Shown here piece by piece: positions 24,039-33,039 of a stretch of 51,897 nt of DNA (its first letter is position 1; every line of letters begins with the position of its first letter). The translations under genes and the position numbers were made by a program. This stretch comes from SIG307 sp964545045 (lineage in GTDB: Bacteria > Bacillota > Clostridia > Lachnospirales > Lachnospiraceae). The DNA lies in contig CAZJEN010000024.1 in NCBI GenBank assembly GCA_964545045.1, positions 1-51,897 on the forward strand, in the 5' to 3' direction. The notes under the pieces were generated by a model. The model searched no databases and was not told where the DNA came from. It saw nothing but the letters and a program-made list of their open reading frames with translations.

Positions 24039-26564
24039 ATGCAGCAATATACAGTAACCGGTATGAGCTGTGCCGCCTGCAGTGCAAGAGTAGAAAAAGC
24101 AGTGTCGAAGGTGGCGGGAGTTAAGTCCTGTTCCGTCAGCCTTTTGACTAACTCCATGGGCGTGGAAGGGACAGTAACCCCGGAAGCGGTTATTGCGGCC
24201 GTGGAGCAGGCGGGATATCATGCGGAGGTAAAGGGAGCAGAAGCGAAAAGAAAGGAAGCTTTTGCAGAACCGGAAGAAGCTTTCAAGGATCGGGAGACAC
24301 CGATACTGAAGCGTCGTTTGGTTGCCTCGGTCGTTTTTTTACTTGCGCTCATGTATGTGTCTATGGGGCATTGCATGTGGGGATGGCCTATGCCGATGTT
24401 TTTTGCGGATAATCCGGTAGCCATTGGGTTGGTACAAATGATACTGGCAGCGGTTGTCATGCTCATAAATAAAAAGTTTTTTGTGAGCGGAGTGAACGGG
24501 ATTTTACATCGTGCTCCCAATATGGATACTTTAGTGGCCTTGGGTTCGGCAGCGGCATACGGATACAGTACGGTAATGCTGTTTGCTATGACGGGAGCAC
24601 AGGCGACGGGAGAATTTGAGGCGGCTCACGGATATTTGCATGAGTTTTATTTTGAATCGGCGGCCATGATTTTGGCATTGATTACCGTGGGAAAGATGTT
24701 GGAAGCCCGTTCCAAGGGAAAGACTACGGATGCGTTAAAGGGGCTGATGAAGCTGGCTCCGAAGACGGCCACTCTGTGGGTGGACGGAGCAGAGACGGTA
24801 GTACCGATTGAAGCACTGAAAATTAACGATATGTTTGTTGTACGACCGGGAGAAAGTATTCCGGTGGACGGTGTGATTTTGGAAGGCTCCTGTGCTGTAG
24901 ATGAAGCGGCGCTGACGGGAGAGAGCATTCCTGTGGACAAGACGGCGGGGGATGCGGTTTCTGCAGCAACCGTAAACCGTTCCGGATTTATCCGGTGCAA
25001 GGCTACCAGAGTGGGTGAGGACACAACCTTGTCCCAAATCATCAAGATGGTCAGTGATGCGGCAGCCACCAAAGCACCGATAGCAAAAGTGGCGGATAAG
25101 GTGTCCGGTGTCTTTGTGCCGGTGGTTATCGGAATTGCAGCAGTGACGATTCTTGTATGGTTGCTTACGGGAGAAAGTTTCGGCTTTGCTCTTGCAAGAG
25201 GAATATCCGTACTGGTCATCAGTTGTCCGTGTGCCCTTGGTTTGGCGACGCCGGTTGCAATTATGGTGGGAAACGGTGTAGGAGCAAAAAACGGTATCTT
25301 GTTTAAAACAGCAGTATCTTTGGAACAGGCGGGAAAGGTTTCTACCGTGGTTTTAGATAAGACGGGAACGATTACGGCGGGAGAACCTCGGGTGACGGAT
25401 TTATTGCCGGCAGACGGTTATTGTGAGAAAGATTTGTTACAGCTTGCACTGGATTTGGAGTGTAAGAGTGAGCATCCTCTTTCAAGAGCAATTCTGGCGC
25501 GGGCACAGGAAGAGGCTATGACTGCAGGAGCGGTTACGGAATTTCGTGTATTGCCGGGAAACGGTCTTTCTGCGTTACGGGAGGATGTTCCGGTCTATGG
25601 GGGAAATGCCGCATATATTTCCAATTATGTGATGTTGTCCGAAACGGTAAAACAGCAGGCGGAGGTACTTGCAACGGAGGGAAAAACGCCATTGTTTTTT
25701 GTGGAAGATAATACCTTCGCGGGGATGATTGCCGTGGCGGATGTTATAAAAGAAGACAGCCCGCAGGCGATAAAGGAACTGCAAAATATGGGTATCCGGG
25801 TGGTTATGCTGACCGGAGATAACGAACGTACCGCCAAAGCTATCGGAGCACAGACCGGAGTGGATGAAGTGATTGCGGGTGTGCTTCCGGAGGGAAAGGA
25901 AAATGTAATCCGAACCTTGCAACGCAGGGGAAAGGTAGCTATGGTTGGAGACGGTATCAATGATGCCCCGGCTCTGACAAGAGCGGATATCGGAATTGCC
26001 ATCGGTGCGGGAGCAGATGTGGCAGTGGATGCCGCAGATATCGTACTGATGAAAGGCAGGCTGTCCGATGTGCCGGCAGCAATTCGACTAAGTCGTGCGA
26101 CTTTGCGAAATATTCATGAAAATCTGTTTTGGGCATTTATTTATAATGCCATCGGAATTCCGTTGGCGGCGGGAGTGTTTATTCCGGTGTTTGGCCTAAA
26201 GCTGAATCCGATGTTCGGAGCGGCTGCCATGAGTTTATCCAGCTTCTGTGTGGTTTCCAACGCATTGCGATTAAATTTGTTTAAGCTGTACAGTACGAAG
26301 CGGGATAAAAAGCGACAGCAGAAAGTTGAAAAAGTACCGGCTACGGAGGAATCCTTACAATATACCTTGAAGGTAAAAGGGATGATGTGCGAGCACTGCG
26401 AGGCGCGGGTAAAGAAAGCGTTAGAAGCACTTCCACAGGTAGAGTGCGCGGTACCGGACCATAAAACTGGTTTGGTAAGTGTGGAATTAAACGAGGCAGT
26501 AGAGGCCCGCATTTTGAAGAAAGCAGTAGAAAACGAGGACTACAAGGTCCTTGCAATAAAATAA
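24039..26564 (+). CDS. copA: Cu+-exporting P-type ATPase with N- and C-terminal HMA domains
   Basis: 841 residues, P1B-1 type. An N-terminal HMA domain (MSCAACSARVEKA) and a second HMA at the extreme C-terminus (MMCEHCEARVKKA, from about 768) flank the pump. Motifs: actuator LTGES, CPC metal site (Cys396-Pro-Cys398), phosphorylated Asp440 in DKTGT, SEHPLSRAI, GDGINDAPALT. The YN in FIYNAIGIPLA and MSLSS in the last helices indicate Cu+ specificity. It moves copper out of the cytosol using ATP. A small HMA protein follows 18 nt later and could donate copper. The C-terminal HMA is less common than the N-terminal arrangement. No copper-repressor operator was recognised upstream. Confidence 0.94.
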   Translation: MQQYTVTGMSCAACSARVEKAVSKVAGVKSCSVSLLTNSMGVEGTVTPEAVIAAVEQAGYHAEVKGAEAKRKEAFAEPEEAFKDRETPILKRRLVASVVFLLALMYVSMGHCMWGWPMPMFFADNPVAIGLVQMILAAVVMLINKKFFVSGVNGILHRAPNMDTLVALGSAAAYGYSTVMLFAMTGAQATGEFEAAHGYLHEFYFESAAMILALITVGKMLEARSKGKTTDALKGLMKLAPKTATLWVDGAETVVPIEALKINDMFVVRPGESIPVDGVILEGSCAVDEAALTGESIPVDKTAGDAVSAATVNRSGFIRCKATRVGEDTTLSQIIKMVSDAAATKAPIAKVADKVSGVFVPVVIGIAAVTILVWLLTGESFGFALARGISVLVISCPCALGLATPVAIMVGNGVGAKNGILFKTAVSLEQAGKVSTVVLDKTGTITAGEPRVTDLLPADGYCEKDLLQLALDLECKSEHPLSRAILARAQEEAMTAGAVTEFRVLPGNGLSALREDVPVYGGNAAYISNYVMLSETVKQQAEVLATEGKTPLFFVEDNTFAGMIAVADVIKEDSPQAIKELQNMGIRVVMLTGDNERTAKAIGAQTGVDEVIAGVLPEGKENVIRTLQRRGKVAMVGDGINDAPALTRADIGIAIGAGADVAVDAADIVLMKGRLSDVPAAIRLSRATLRNIHENLFWAFIYNAIGIPLAAGVFIPVFGLKLNPMFGAAAMSLSSFCVVSNALRLNLFKLYSTKRDKKRQQKVEKVPATEESLQYTLKVKGMMCEHCEARVKKALEALPQVECAVPDHKTGLVSVELNEAVEARILKKAVENEDYKVLAIK

Positions 26565-26582
26565 CAGACGGAGGATGGAACG

Positions 26583-26840
26583 ATGATTAAAATTACTCTT
26601 GGAGTAGAAGGAATGAAGTGCGTAAAATGTGAGGCGCATATGGATGATACGGTACGTAAGCTGTTTGCGGTGGAGAAGGTGACCTCTTCCCATGAGAACC
26701 ATGAAACAGTGATTCTTTCTGAAGCGGACATTGCGGATGAGAAGTTGCAGGAAGCTGTTGCAAGTGCAGGCTATACTCTTACCGGTATTGCAAGAGAGCC
26801 GTACGAAAAGAAGGGCTTGTTCGGCTTGTTCAAAAAGTAA
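26583..26840 (+). CDS. Small heavy-metal-associated (HMA) domain protein, CopZ-like
   Basis: 85 residues: one HMA fold (1-68) with VEGMKCVKCEAHMDDTVRK, where the CxxC pair is CVKC, and a short C-terminal extension (EPYEKKGLFGLFKK) that may contact membrane or partner. It is 18 nt after copA with GGAGGATGG before the ATG, so it is likely the operon's copper chaperone. The basic-hydrophobic tail is not typical of CopZ. Copper is inferred from the neighbour. Confidence 0.85.
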   Translation: MIKITLGVEGMKCVKCEAHMDDTVRKLFAVEKVTSSHENHETVILSEADIADEKLQEAVASAGYTLTGIAREPYEKKGLFGLFKK

Positions 26841-26844
26841 AATC

Positions 26845-26873
26845 TTGACATGGGTCCTTGCTTGGAGTATTAT
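26845..26873 (+). promoter_or_regulatory. Promoter of the aldose epimerase gene
   Basis: TTGACA (26845-26850) and TATTAT (26868-26873), spacer 17 nt, just after the HMA gene. AAGGAGAATTT precedes the ATG at 26924. Confidence 0.75.
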
Positions 26874-26923
26874 GATTTTTAAGTGGAGTACGGTGGAAGT
26901 CCGGCTCAAGGAAAGGAGAATTT

Positions 26924-27988
26924 ATGGGAATTACAACTAAGAGTTTCGGTAAGACGAAAAACGGTGAAGAGGCAAAACTTTATATTTTAGAGAATAAGAA
27001 CGGCATGAAGGCTGTATTTTCCGATTTTGGTGCGGTATTGGTACAGCTTTGGGTACCGGATAAGAACGGCAAGTTAGAGGATGTGGTACTGGGCTTTGAT
27101 ACTCTTGCGGAGTACGAGGCAAATCCGACCTTCTTCGGTTCCTTTATCGGCAGATGCGGCAATCGTATCGGCGGTGCAAAGTTTACCATCGACGGTAAGG
27201 AATATCAGGTAGAGGATAATGACAGCGGTAACTGCTTACACGGTGGTTCCGTAAGCTACGATAAGTATATGTACGAAGCAGAGACCTTCGTGGAAGAGGG
27301 GGGCTTAAGTATTGAGTTTTCCCGTCTCAGCCCGGATATGGAGCAGGGCTTCCCGGGAAATCTGGATATTACCGTGACCTATACCCTGACCGATGAGAAC
27401 GAGCTGGCCATCGAGTACTTAACGGTATCCGATAAGGCAACCATCGTAAATCTGACCAATCATTCCTACTTTAATCTGGCAGGACACAATTCCGGTCTTG
27501 TAACGGAGCAGGAAGTATACATCGATGCGGATGCATTCACGGCAACCGACGCAAAGCTGATTCCGACCGGTGAGCTTACGGATGTTACCGGTACGCCGAT
27601 GGATTTCAGAGTAAGAAAGCCGCTGGCAGAGGGCATTAACGATACCGATTGTGAGGCAATTCGCTTAGGCGGCGGATACGACCACAACTATGCGTTAAAC
27701 AATACCGGTGAGGAAGCAGAGTATGTGGCAGAGCTTTACGACAAGAAGAGCGGTCGTGTCATGGAAGTATTTACCGACCTTCCGGGCATGCAGCTTTACT
27801 CCGGTAACTTTATCCGCGACGGCTTAAAGGGTAAGGGTGGTTGCACCTACGGTAAGTGTCACGGTGTATGCTTTGAGACCCAGTACTTCCCGAATGCCAT
27901 GAACATCCCGAGCTTCAAGTCTCCGGTAGTAAAAGCATACGAAGAAGTAGAATCTATGACCGTATATAAGTTTACGGTGGAGAAGTAA
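26924..27988 (+). CDS. galM: Aldose 1-epimerase (mutarotase)
   Basis: 354 residues, usual length. Motifs: FIGRCGNRIGGAKF, NCLHGGSVSYDKY containing one catalytic His, VNLTNHSYFNLAGH with the second His, GGGYDHNYALN, and the catalytic-Glu region CFETQYFPNAMNIP. It interconverts alpha and beta anomers of galactose or glucose. It stands as a single gene with its own promoter and terminator; no gal operon genes are nearby. Confidence 0.94.
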   Translation: MGITTKSFGKTKNGEEAKLYILENKNGMKAVFSDFGAVLVQLWVPDKNGKLEDVVLGFDTLAEYEANPTFFGSFIGRCGNRIGGAKFTIDGKEYQVEDNDSGNCLHGGSVSYDKYMYEAETFVEEGGLSIEFSRLSPDMEQGFPGNLDITVTYTLTDENELAIEYLTVSDKATIVNLTNHSYFNLAGHNSGLVTEQEVYIDADAFTATDAKLIPTGELTDVTGTPMDFRVRKPLAEGINDTDCEAIRLGGGYDHNYALNNTGEEAEYVAELYDKKSGRVMEVFTDLPGMQLYSGNFIRDGLKGKGGCTYGKCHGVCFETQYFPNAMNIPSFKSPVVKAYEEVESMTVYKFTVEK

Positions 27989-28043
27989 GTTATATTCGGA
28001 AGAGAACGATAATCAAGAATATAGATATTTATTGAGAATGAAG

Positions 28044-28080
28044 AACGAGGCTGTCGCAGTTGAAGTTGCACAGCCTCGTT
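28044..28080. terminator. Bidirectional terminator between galM and upp
   Basis: AACGAGGCTGT (28044-28054) pairs with ACAGCCTCGTT (28070-28080) in an 11-bp stem between convergent genes. Confidence 0.8.
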
Positions 28081-28087
28081 TGTAGTC

Positions 28088-28717
28088 TTATTTGGTACCG
28101 TAGATTCGGTCACCGGCATCGCCGAGACCCGGTAAAATGTAGCCCTTTTCGTTAAGACGCTCGTCCTTTGCGCCTACGAAAATATTGACATCCGGATGCG
28201 CCTCCTGCAGCTTTTCGATACCTTCCGGTGCTGCGATTAAGCAAAGGAAACGAATTTTCTTGATGCCGCGCTTCTTTAACAGTTCGATGGCGGCAATGGC
28301 GGAACCGCCGGTAGCTAACATCGGATCAACCACGAAAATCTCGCGGTCTGCGGCATCCGACGGGAGTTTGCAGAAATATTCCACCGGCTCTAAGGTCTCT
28401 TCGTTACGGTAAAGGCCGATGTGACCCACCTTTGCGTTCGGAGTCAGGTTCAAAATGCCGTCTGCCATATGAAGACCTGCACGTAAGATCGGAACGACGC
28501 AAAGCTTTTTGCCTGCGATTTCCTTTACGGTAGTTCTTACAAGCGGTGTTTCGATTTCTTTGTCGGCAAGCGGAAGATTGCGGCTTGCTTCATAATAAAT
28601 CAGCATGGCGATTTCGGCTACCAGAGCACGAAACTCTTTGGTAGAAGTATTTTTATCGCGCATAATGCCGATTTTGTGCTGAATTAACGGATGATCCATA
28701 ACTGTTACAGTTGACAT
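28088..28717 (-). CDS. upp: Uracil phosphoribosyltransferase
   Basis: 209 residues from the ATG at 28717 (MSTVTVMDHPLIQHK, preceded by GAAAGGAGCA); an upstream in-frame start is not supported. The PRPP-binding loop is seen in VVDPMLATGGSAIAAIELL, with VPILRAGLHMADGIL and the C-terminal ILPGLGDAGDRIYGTK that binds uracil. It makes UMP from uracil and PRPP in pyrimidine salvage. It is a single-gene unit convergent with galM. Confidence 0.96.
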   Translation of the reverse strand: MSTVTVMDHPLIQHKIGIMRDKNTSTKEFRALVAEIAMLIYYEASRNLPLADKEIETPLVRTTVKEIAGKKLCVVPILRAGLHMADGILNLTPNAKVGHIGLYRNEETLEPVEYFCKLPSDAADREIFVVDPMLATGGSAIAAIELLKKRGIKKIRFLCLIAAPEGIEKLQEAHPDVNIFVGAKDERLNEKGYILPGLGDAGDRIYGTK

Positions 28718-28829
28718 AGAAATGCTCCTTTCCGTAATGAGGTAGAGTTTGGTATTACTGTGGTAATAAATCAAATAAAACACTATATTCAGTATAGCAA
28801 ATTTTGTCGGGAAAAGAAAGAGAAAAAAT

Positions 28830-28970
28830 AAAAAACATACCTCCGTTTGTGACGGAGGTATCCAGAGGAGAAGCCCGAAACGGGGAGGGGTGTACCGGGC
28901 TATAAATATATGAAAAAGTAGTAAGTAATAAGCAAAATCGGTATGATGTCTGACTTATCTTATATCGTTA
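28830..28970 (-). ncRNA. Candidate small RNA on the minus strand upstream of upp
   Basis: On the minus strand a 10-bp hairpin (28837-28846 with 28852-28861) is followed by six U and a U-rich stretch, a textbook terminator, yet no minus-strand gene lies within 2 kb to its right (the next is the symporter at 31326). Just before it is a second hairpin, AGCCCG/CGGGCT (28872-28877, 28896-28901), whose loop on the minus strand contains CACCCCTCCCC, and CTTCTCCTCT follows. C-rich loops able to pair with Shine-Dalgarno sequences are typical of Gram-positive sRNAs. The 5' end and promoter were not resolved. Confidence 0.35.
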
Positions 28971-29189
28971 TTATATTTGTCACATATGTTGTGGGTGTGG
29001 ATAGTTTGTGAACAATTTGTTAATATGGAGCGAGTGTCGAAAAACACCGAAAACGTGAATTACGCTATTGTAATTATGTCGAAAAAGATTTAAAATGAAG
29101 ACGGTGGAAGTAATTGTTTGAGAAAGCGGTATCGGAATTGCATATACTCTCATAGCGGATAGTGATGAATAGGAGTGAAAAAGAAGAGT
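28862..29189. other. Intergenic region without a recognised protein gene
   Basis: Apart from the candidate small RNA at its left end, this 328-nt AT-rich region holds only possible promoter-like hexamers (for example TATACT near 29151) for the gene at 29190. No conserved ORF or repeat was seen. Confidence 0.6.
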
Positions 29190-29642
29190 ATGAATATATT
29201 TAAAAAACTTCTCCGAAAGGAATTGGGAGAGAAGCGATATCAGGGGCTTGTGAAGTTTGTGAACACAAATTGCGGTCCCGAAGTAAAAGATAACAAAGAA
29301 TTGTATGAAGAGATATATGAATATTGTAATTGTTTGGATTCGGAAAAAATCATGGGCATGCAGATGCGTTTGAATGAAGTGATGTTTAGTGCGTTTCAGG
29401 TGGGCAGGACCTATTCTCTTGCATTCTTTATTTATCTGGGAGCGTGGTTTGCATTATTGAGTTTGGAGTTAAAGACGGAGCTGTTGCTTTTTGGGGTGTT
29501 GGGAATCTCTGTTTGCTTCGGTTTGAAGACGTGGCAGTTTTTGGCCAGCAAGTGTGCTTATGCGGATGCCAGAATTATCGAAACCTATCGTGCGGTGTTG
29601 GAACGTATTCTGATACACCGGGCGCGGGAGCAGCATAACTAA
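29190..29642 (+). CDS. Uncharacterised small membrane protein
   Basis: 150 residues from ATG 29190; an in-frame GTG at 29175 overlaps the likely ribosome site AGGAG (29171-29175) and is less likely. The N-terminal 75 residues are soluble and helical (MNIFKKLLRKELGEKRYQGL), followed by two membrane helices (about 79-96 and 99-120) and a helical C-terminus. No family was recognised. It is 16 nt upstream of the CE2-like esterase and may share its transcript. Confidence 0.6.
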   Translation: MNIFKKLLRKELGEKRYQGLVKFVNTNCGPEVKDNKELYEEIYEYCNCLDSEKIMGMQMRLNEVMFSAFQVGRTYSLAFFIYLGAWFALLSLELKTELLLFGVLGISVCFGLKTWQFLASKCAYADARIIETYRAVLERILIHRAREQHN

Positions 29643-29658
29643 TATTTCGGAGGTTGGT

Positions 29659-30780
29659 ATGGAAGGTTTAAAAAAGTTTTTGCCGGGAGAAATCAAAGAA
29701 CTTCGGATTTTGGGCAGAACCGTGAAGAATAAAAATCCCTTGATTTTATTTTGGACAGGTTCGGGGATTGAACTGAATTTTGAAGGCACGGAGTTGTGGT
29801 GTGAGTTTGAGTCCGATTATTCCTGCTATGAGCAGTGGATTGCGGTCTATGTAAACGGTGCGTTGCTTTCCCGTCAAATGTTGCAGAAGGGAAAACAACA
29901 GGTATGCCTGTTCCGTAATATGCAGACGAAAAAGGTTAACCATGTAAAGGTGGTAAAGGAAGTACAGGCGATGCCGGGAGACCCGGAGGCATATCTGGCG
30001 ATTCATGCGTTGTACGGAGACGGAGAGTTTCGCGAGTTGCCGGAGCCGGCGTGCAGAATCGAGTTTATCGGTGACAGCATTACGTCCGGAGAAGGAAGTC
30101 GCGGCGGTACCGTAGAGCAGGACTGGATTGCCATGTGGTTTTCCGCAAGTCAGGCCTACCCGCAGTTGGTTTCCGAGCGCTTGGAAGCTGAGTGCCGCGT
30201 GGTTTCCCAGAGCGGCTACGGCGTATATTGCGCTTACGACAATAACCTTGACCATGTGATGCCGTTGTACTACGAGCAGGTATGCGGCGTGCTGGAAGGA
30301 GCGCGTAATCGGGCATTGGGAGCCGGAGATGCCTATGACTTTTCCGAATGGCAGCCGGACTATATTGTTATTAATTTGGGGACGAATGACGGCGGGGCGT
30401 TCCACAACCCGGAGTGGTGTGATGAAGCCACCGGTCGAAAGAATAAGATGTACAACGGTGCCGACGGATTGCCGGCAACCGAGTGTTTGGAAAAAGTGGA
30501 AAAAGCAGTTACCGGCTTCTTGAAAATGGTAAGAAAAAATAATCCGCATGCCTATCTTTTGTGGGCGTACGGTATGATGGGGACTGTGGTGGAGTCTGCA
30601 GTGAAAGCCGGGATTGCGGCATATGGTGAGGAAACCGGTGATAACAAGGTTCGTTACATAGCGTTGGAAGAAATACAGGGCGAGCAAATCGGCGCAAGAT
30701 CTCACCCGGGGCTTTGCGGACACAAAAAAACGGCGGAACAGCTTTGCTGTGTAATATCCGAATTAAGAAAGGAAGCGTAG
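29659..30780 (+). CDS. SGNH-hydrolase esterase, CE2-like two-domain type
   Basis: 373 residues without signal peptide. An N-terminal beta-jelly-roll region (about 1-130, with GSGIELNFEGTELWCEFESD) precedes an SGNH domain: catalytic Ser140 in FIGDSITSGEG, the Asn in VINLGTNDGG, and the His in SHPGLCGHKK near the C-terminus. This domain order is that of carbohydrate esterase family 2, which removes acetyl groups from xylan and other sugars. Absence of an export signal suggests cytosolic deacetylation of imported oligosaccharides. GGAGGTTGGT precedes the ATG, and the DJ-1 gene follows after 3 nt. Confidence 0.85.
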   Translation: MEGLKKFLPGEIKELRILGRTVKNKNPLILFWTGSGIELNFEGTELWCEFESDYSCYEQWIAVYVNGALLSRQMLQKGKQQVCLFRNMQTKKVNHVKVVKEVQAMPGDPEAYLAIHALYGDGEFRELPEPACRIEFIGDSITSGEGSRGGTVEQDWIAMWFSASQAYPQLVSERLEAECRVVSQSGYGVYCAYDNNLDHVMPLYYEQVCGVLEGARNRALGAGDAYDFSEWQPDYIVINLGTNDGGAFHNPEWCDEATGRKNKMYNGADGLPATECLEKVEKAVTGFLKMVRKNNPHAYLLWAYGMMGTVVESAVKAGIAAYGEETGDNKVRYIALEEIQGEQIGARSHPGLCGHKKTAEQLCCVISELRKEA

Positions 30781-30783
30781 GCT

Positions 30784-31329
30784 ATGAGTAAGGTATATGT
30801 GTTTTTTGCGGACGGGTTTGAAGAAATCGAAGGTCTTACGGTGGTTGACATGCTTCGCCGTGTAGGCGTGGAAACCGTGATGGTTTCCGTAAATGAGTCA
30901 AAGACGGTAACAGGAGCCCACGGTATTGTGATTCAGGCCGACGGTTTGTTTACGGAGTATTCTTACGAGGATGGCACCATGGCAGTGCTTCCGGGCGGTA
31001 TGCCGGGGACCAATCACCTGATGGCCCATGAAGGATTAAAGAAAGTATTGTTTTCTTATCATGAGGATAAGAAATATTTGGCGGCCATTTGTGCAGCACC
31101 GAGTGTGCTGGGCATGAACGGACTGCTCGAGGGACGCCATGCCACCTGCTATCCGGGGTTTGAAGAGAAGCTTCTCGGTGCAAAGGCGATGCCGGATGCG
31201 GTGGTAATGGACGGTACAATTATTACGAGCCGCGGTATGGGTACTGCAATTGCCTTCGGTGCGGCACTGGTGTCCGTGCTGGTGAGTGATGAGGCGGCAG
31301 AGGATTTGTTAAAGGCCATTCAGTATTAG
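30784..31329 (+). CDS. DJ-1/PfpI family protein (YajL/ThiJ type)
   Basis: 181 residues. Opens with VYVFFADGFEEIEGLTVVDMLRR, containing the conserved Glu that hydrogen-bonds the reactive cysteine; the nucleophile-elbow Cys103 is in AAICAAPSVLG, followed by GRHATCYPGFE and a GMGTAIAFG motif. DJ-1 class proteins have been described as glyoxalase III or protein/nucleotide deglycases acting on methylglyoxal adducts. Since mgsA is elsewhere in the window, methylglyoxal handling is a reasonable guess. It is 3 nt after the esterase; its 3' end overlaps the symporter remnant on the other strand by 4 nt. Confidence 0.9.
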   Translation: MSKVYVFFADGFEEIEGLTVVDMLRRVGVETVMVSVNESKTVTGAHGIVIQADGLFTEYSYEDGTMAVLPGGMPGTNHLMAHEGLKKVLFSYHEDKKYLAAICAAPSVLGMNGLLEGRHATCYPGFEEKLLGAKAMPDAVVMDGTIITSRGMGTAIAFGAALVSVLVSDEAAEDLLKAIQY

Positions 31330-32937
31330 TTCTTTGGTGGTTGGATTTCATGCCGGAGGAGAAAAAGGGCAAACACATTGGGTAATGCCATACATGCATT
31401 GATAAAATCGGTCAGTTCCCAGATGAGCGGGAGAGACAGTATCGAACCGATGAAAATCATACCGAGATAGCAAAGCCGGTAGGTTTTCAGAGATTGATTG
31501 CCGAACAGATACCGCACACCTTGGGCGCCGAAATAAGACCAGCCGATTAAGGTGGCATAGGCAAAGGCGATTAAGGAAACTGATAGAATTAGTTCTCCGA
31601 AGGGAAGTTGGGAAAAAGCGGCACTTGTCAGCGTAGTTGCGGTATAGGATTCCGCTAGGGATGGATTCCGGAGCAGTGAACTTACAATTAAAATGCCGGT
31701 CAGGGCACACAATATTACCGTGTCCCAAAAGACCGCAGACATGGAGAGACAGTATCGAACCGATGAAAATCATACCGAGATAGCAAAGCCGGTAGGTTTT
31801 CAGAGATTGATTGCCGAACAGATACCGCACACCTTGGGCGCCGAAATAAGACCAGCCGATTAAGGTGGCATAGGCAAAGGCGATTAAGGAAACTGATAGA
31901 ATTAGTTCTCCGAAGGGAAGTTGGGAAAAAGCGGCACTTGTCAGCGTAGTTGCGGTATAGGATTCCGCTAGGGATGGATTCCGGAGCAGTGAACTTACAA
32001 TTAAAATGCCGGTCAGGGCACACAATATTACCGTGTCCCAAAAGACCGCAGACATGGAGAGTAAAGCAGCCTTTTCAGGGCTGCTTTCTTTGTCTTCCGT
32101 AAAGGCCAAGGGTGCGGTTCCTAAGCCGGCTTCATTGGTAAAAAGGCCTCTGGCAATGCCGTAACGGGCGGAAAAAAGGAAGGAACCGCCCGCGATTCCA
32201 CCGATTGCCGCAGTAGGAGTAAATGCGGAAGCAACGATGAGGCGCAGTGCCGGAAGCAGGTATACATGGTTCAGAATAAGAATCACCAGACAGGCCAGAA
32301 GATACAGGCATGCCATGGCCGGCACCAGAATACTGCAAAGCTTCGTAATGGCGGAGGAACCGTGCAAAATCACATAGCCTACCGCAAATACAAGGAGAAG
32401 ACCGGTTACAGCCGGTGTTACATCGGTAAGTGCGGATACGGTTTCCGTAACGGTACCGGCCTGGGTGGAGCAGCCGATGCCGAAGGAGGCAATCAGAAGG
32501 AGAAAGGCGTATATCTTACCTGCGGTTTTACTTTTTACGCCGTGCTCCAGTACATACATAATTCCACCCCGGTGGGAACCGTCCTTGTCCTTGTGACGAT
32601 ATCTCATGCAAAGATAGCATTCGGCGTAGGCTGTGGCCATTCCGAGAAGTCCCGTAATCCAACACCAGAAAACGGCGCCGGGACCTCCCAAGGCAACGGC
32701 AGAGGAAACACCTACAATGTTGCCGGTTCCGAGGGTCGCGGCGAGCGCAGTGGTAAGAGAACGAAGTCCCTGTTTCTTTTCTCCGGCGGCGGAAAGACGA
32801 AGGGCAACCGGAATGCGGCGTTGGAGAAAGCCTAAACGTATAGTAAAGAAAATATGGGTGAAAAGAAGTAGGATAAGTAGCGGTCCGTTCCACAGGAAAC
32901 GGTTGGAAGCGGACAGAAAATCAAAGAGGAAGGACAT
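31326..32937 (-). pseudogene. Sodium:alanine symporter (AGCS family), frameshifted by a 313-bp tandem duplication
   Basis: The N-terminal 300 residues are a normal AGCS transporter, with LATLGTGNIVGVSSAVALGGPGAVFW and GLFTNEAGLGTAP. After the TM segment ending GMIFIGSILSL the frame shifts because 313 bp (not a multiple of three) are repeated exactly; translation as read continues 529 residues into nonsense ending at 31348. Removing one copy restores a 432-residue protein ending in LLRHEIQPPKN at 31326, the expected family size. Healthy protein would import alanine or glycine with Na+. The duplication is base-perfect, so it is very recent, reversible, or an assembly error. Confidence 0.88.
31430..32061. 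repeat. Perfect 313-bp direct tandem duplication inside the symporter gene
   Basis: Bases 31431-31743 and 31744-32056 are identical. GGAGAG occurs at 31430-31435, 31743-31748 and 32056-32061, that is at the left edge, the junction and the right edge, the signature of duplication through a 6-bp microhomology. The unit length of 313 shifts the frame. Confidence 0.97.
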
Positions 32938-32973
32938 AAGAAAGCCTTTTTTCTTTCATTTTATTTTTCTTGC

Positions 32974-33002
32974 TTGCATTTCATTCCCGATTATGATAGA
33001 GT
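32974..33002 (+). promoter_or_regulatory. Probable glmM promoter
   Basis: TTGCAT (32974-32979) and TAGAGT (32997-33002), spacer 17 nt. TATGAT overlaps nearby as an alternative -10. Confidence 0.45.
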
Positions 33003-33039
33003 ATACCGTGTGTAAATGAACGGAAATAACGGAGGAAGT

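Noticed and set aside
31326..31742. Independent 138-codon gene on the minus strand
   Set aside because: It is the displaced C-terminal part of the symporter created by the 313-bp duplication, not a separate gene.
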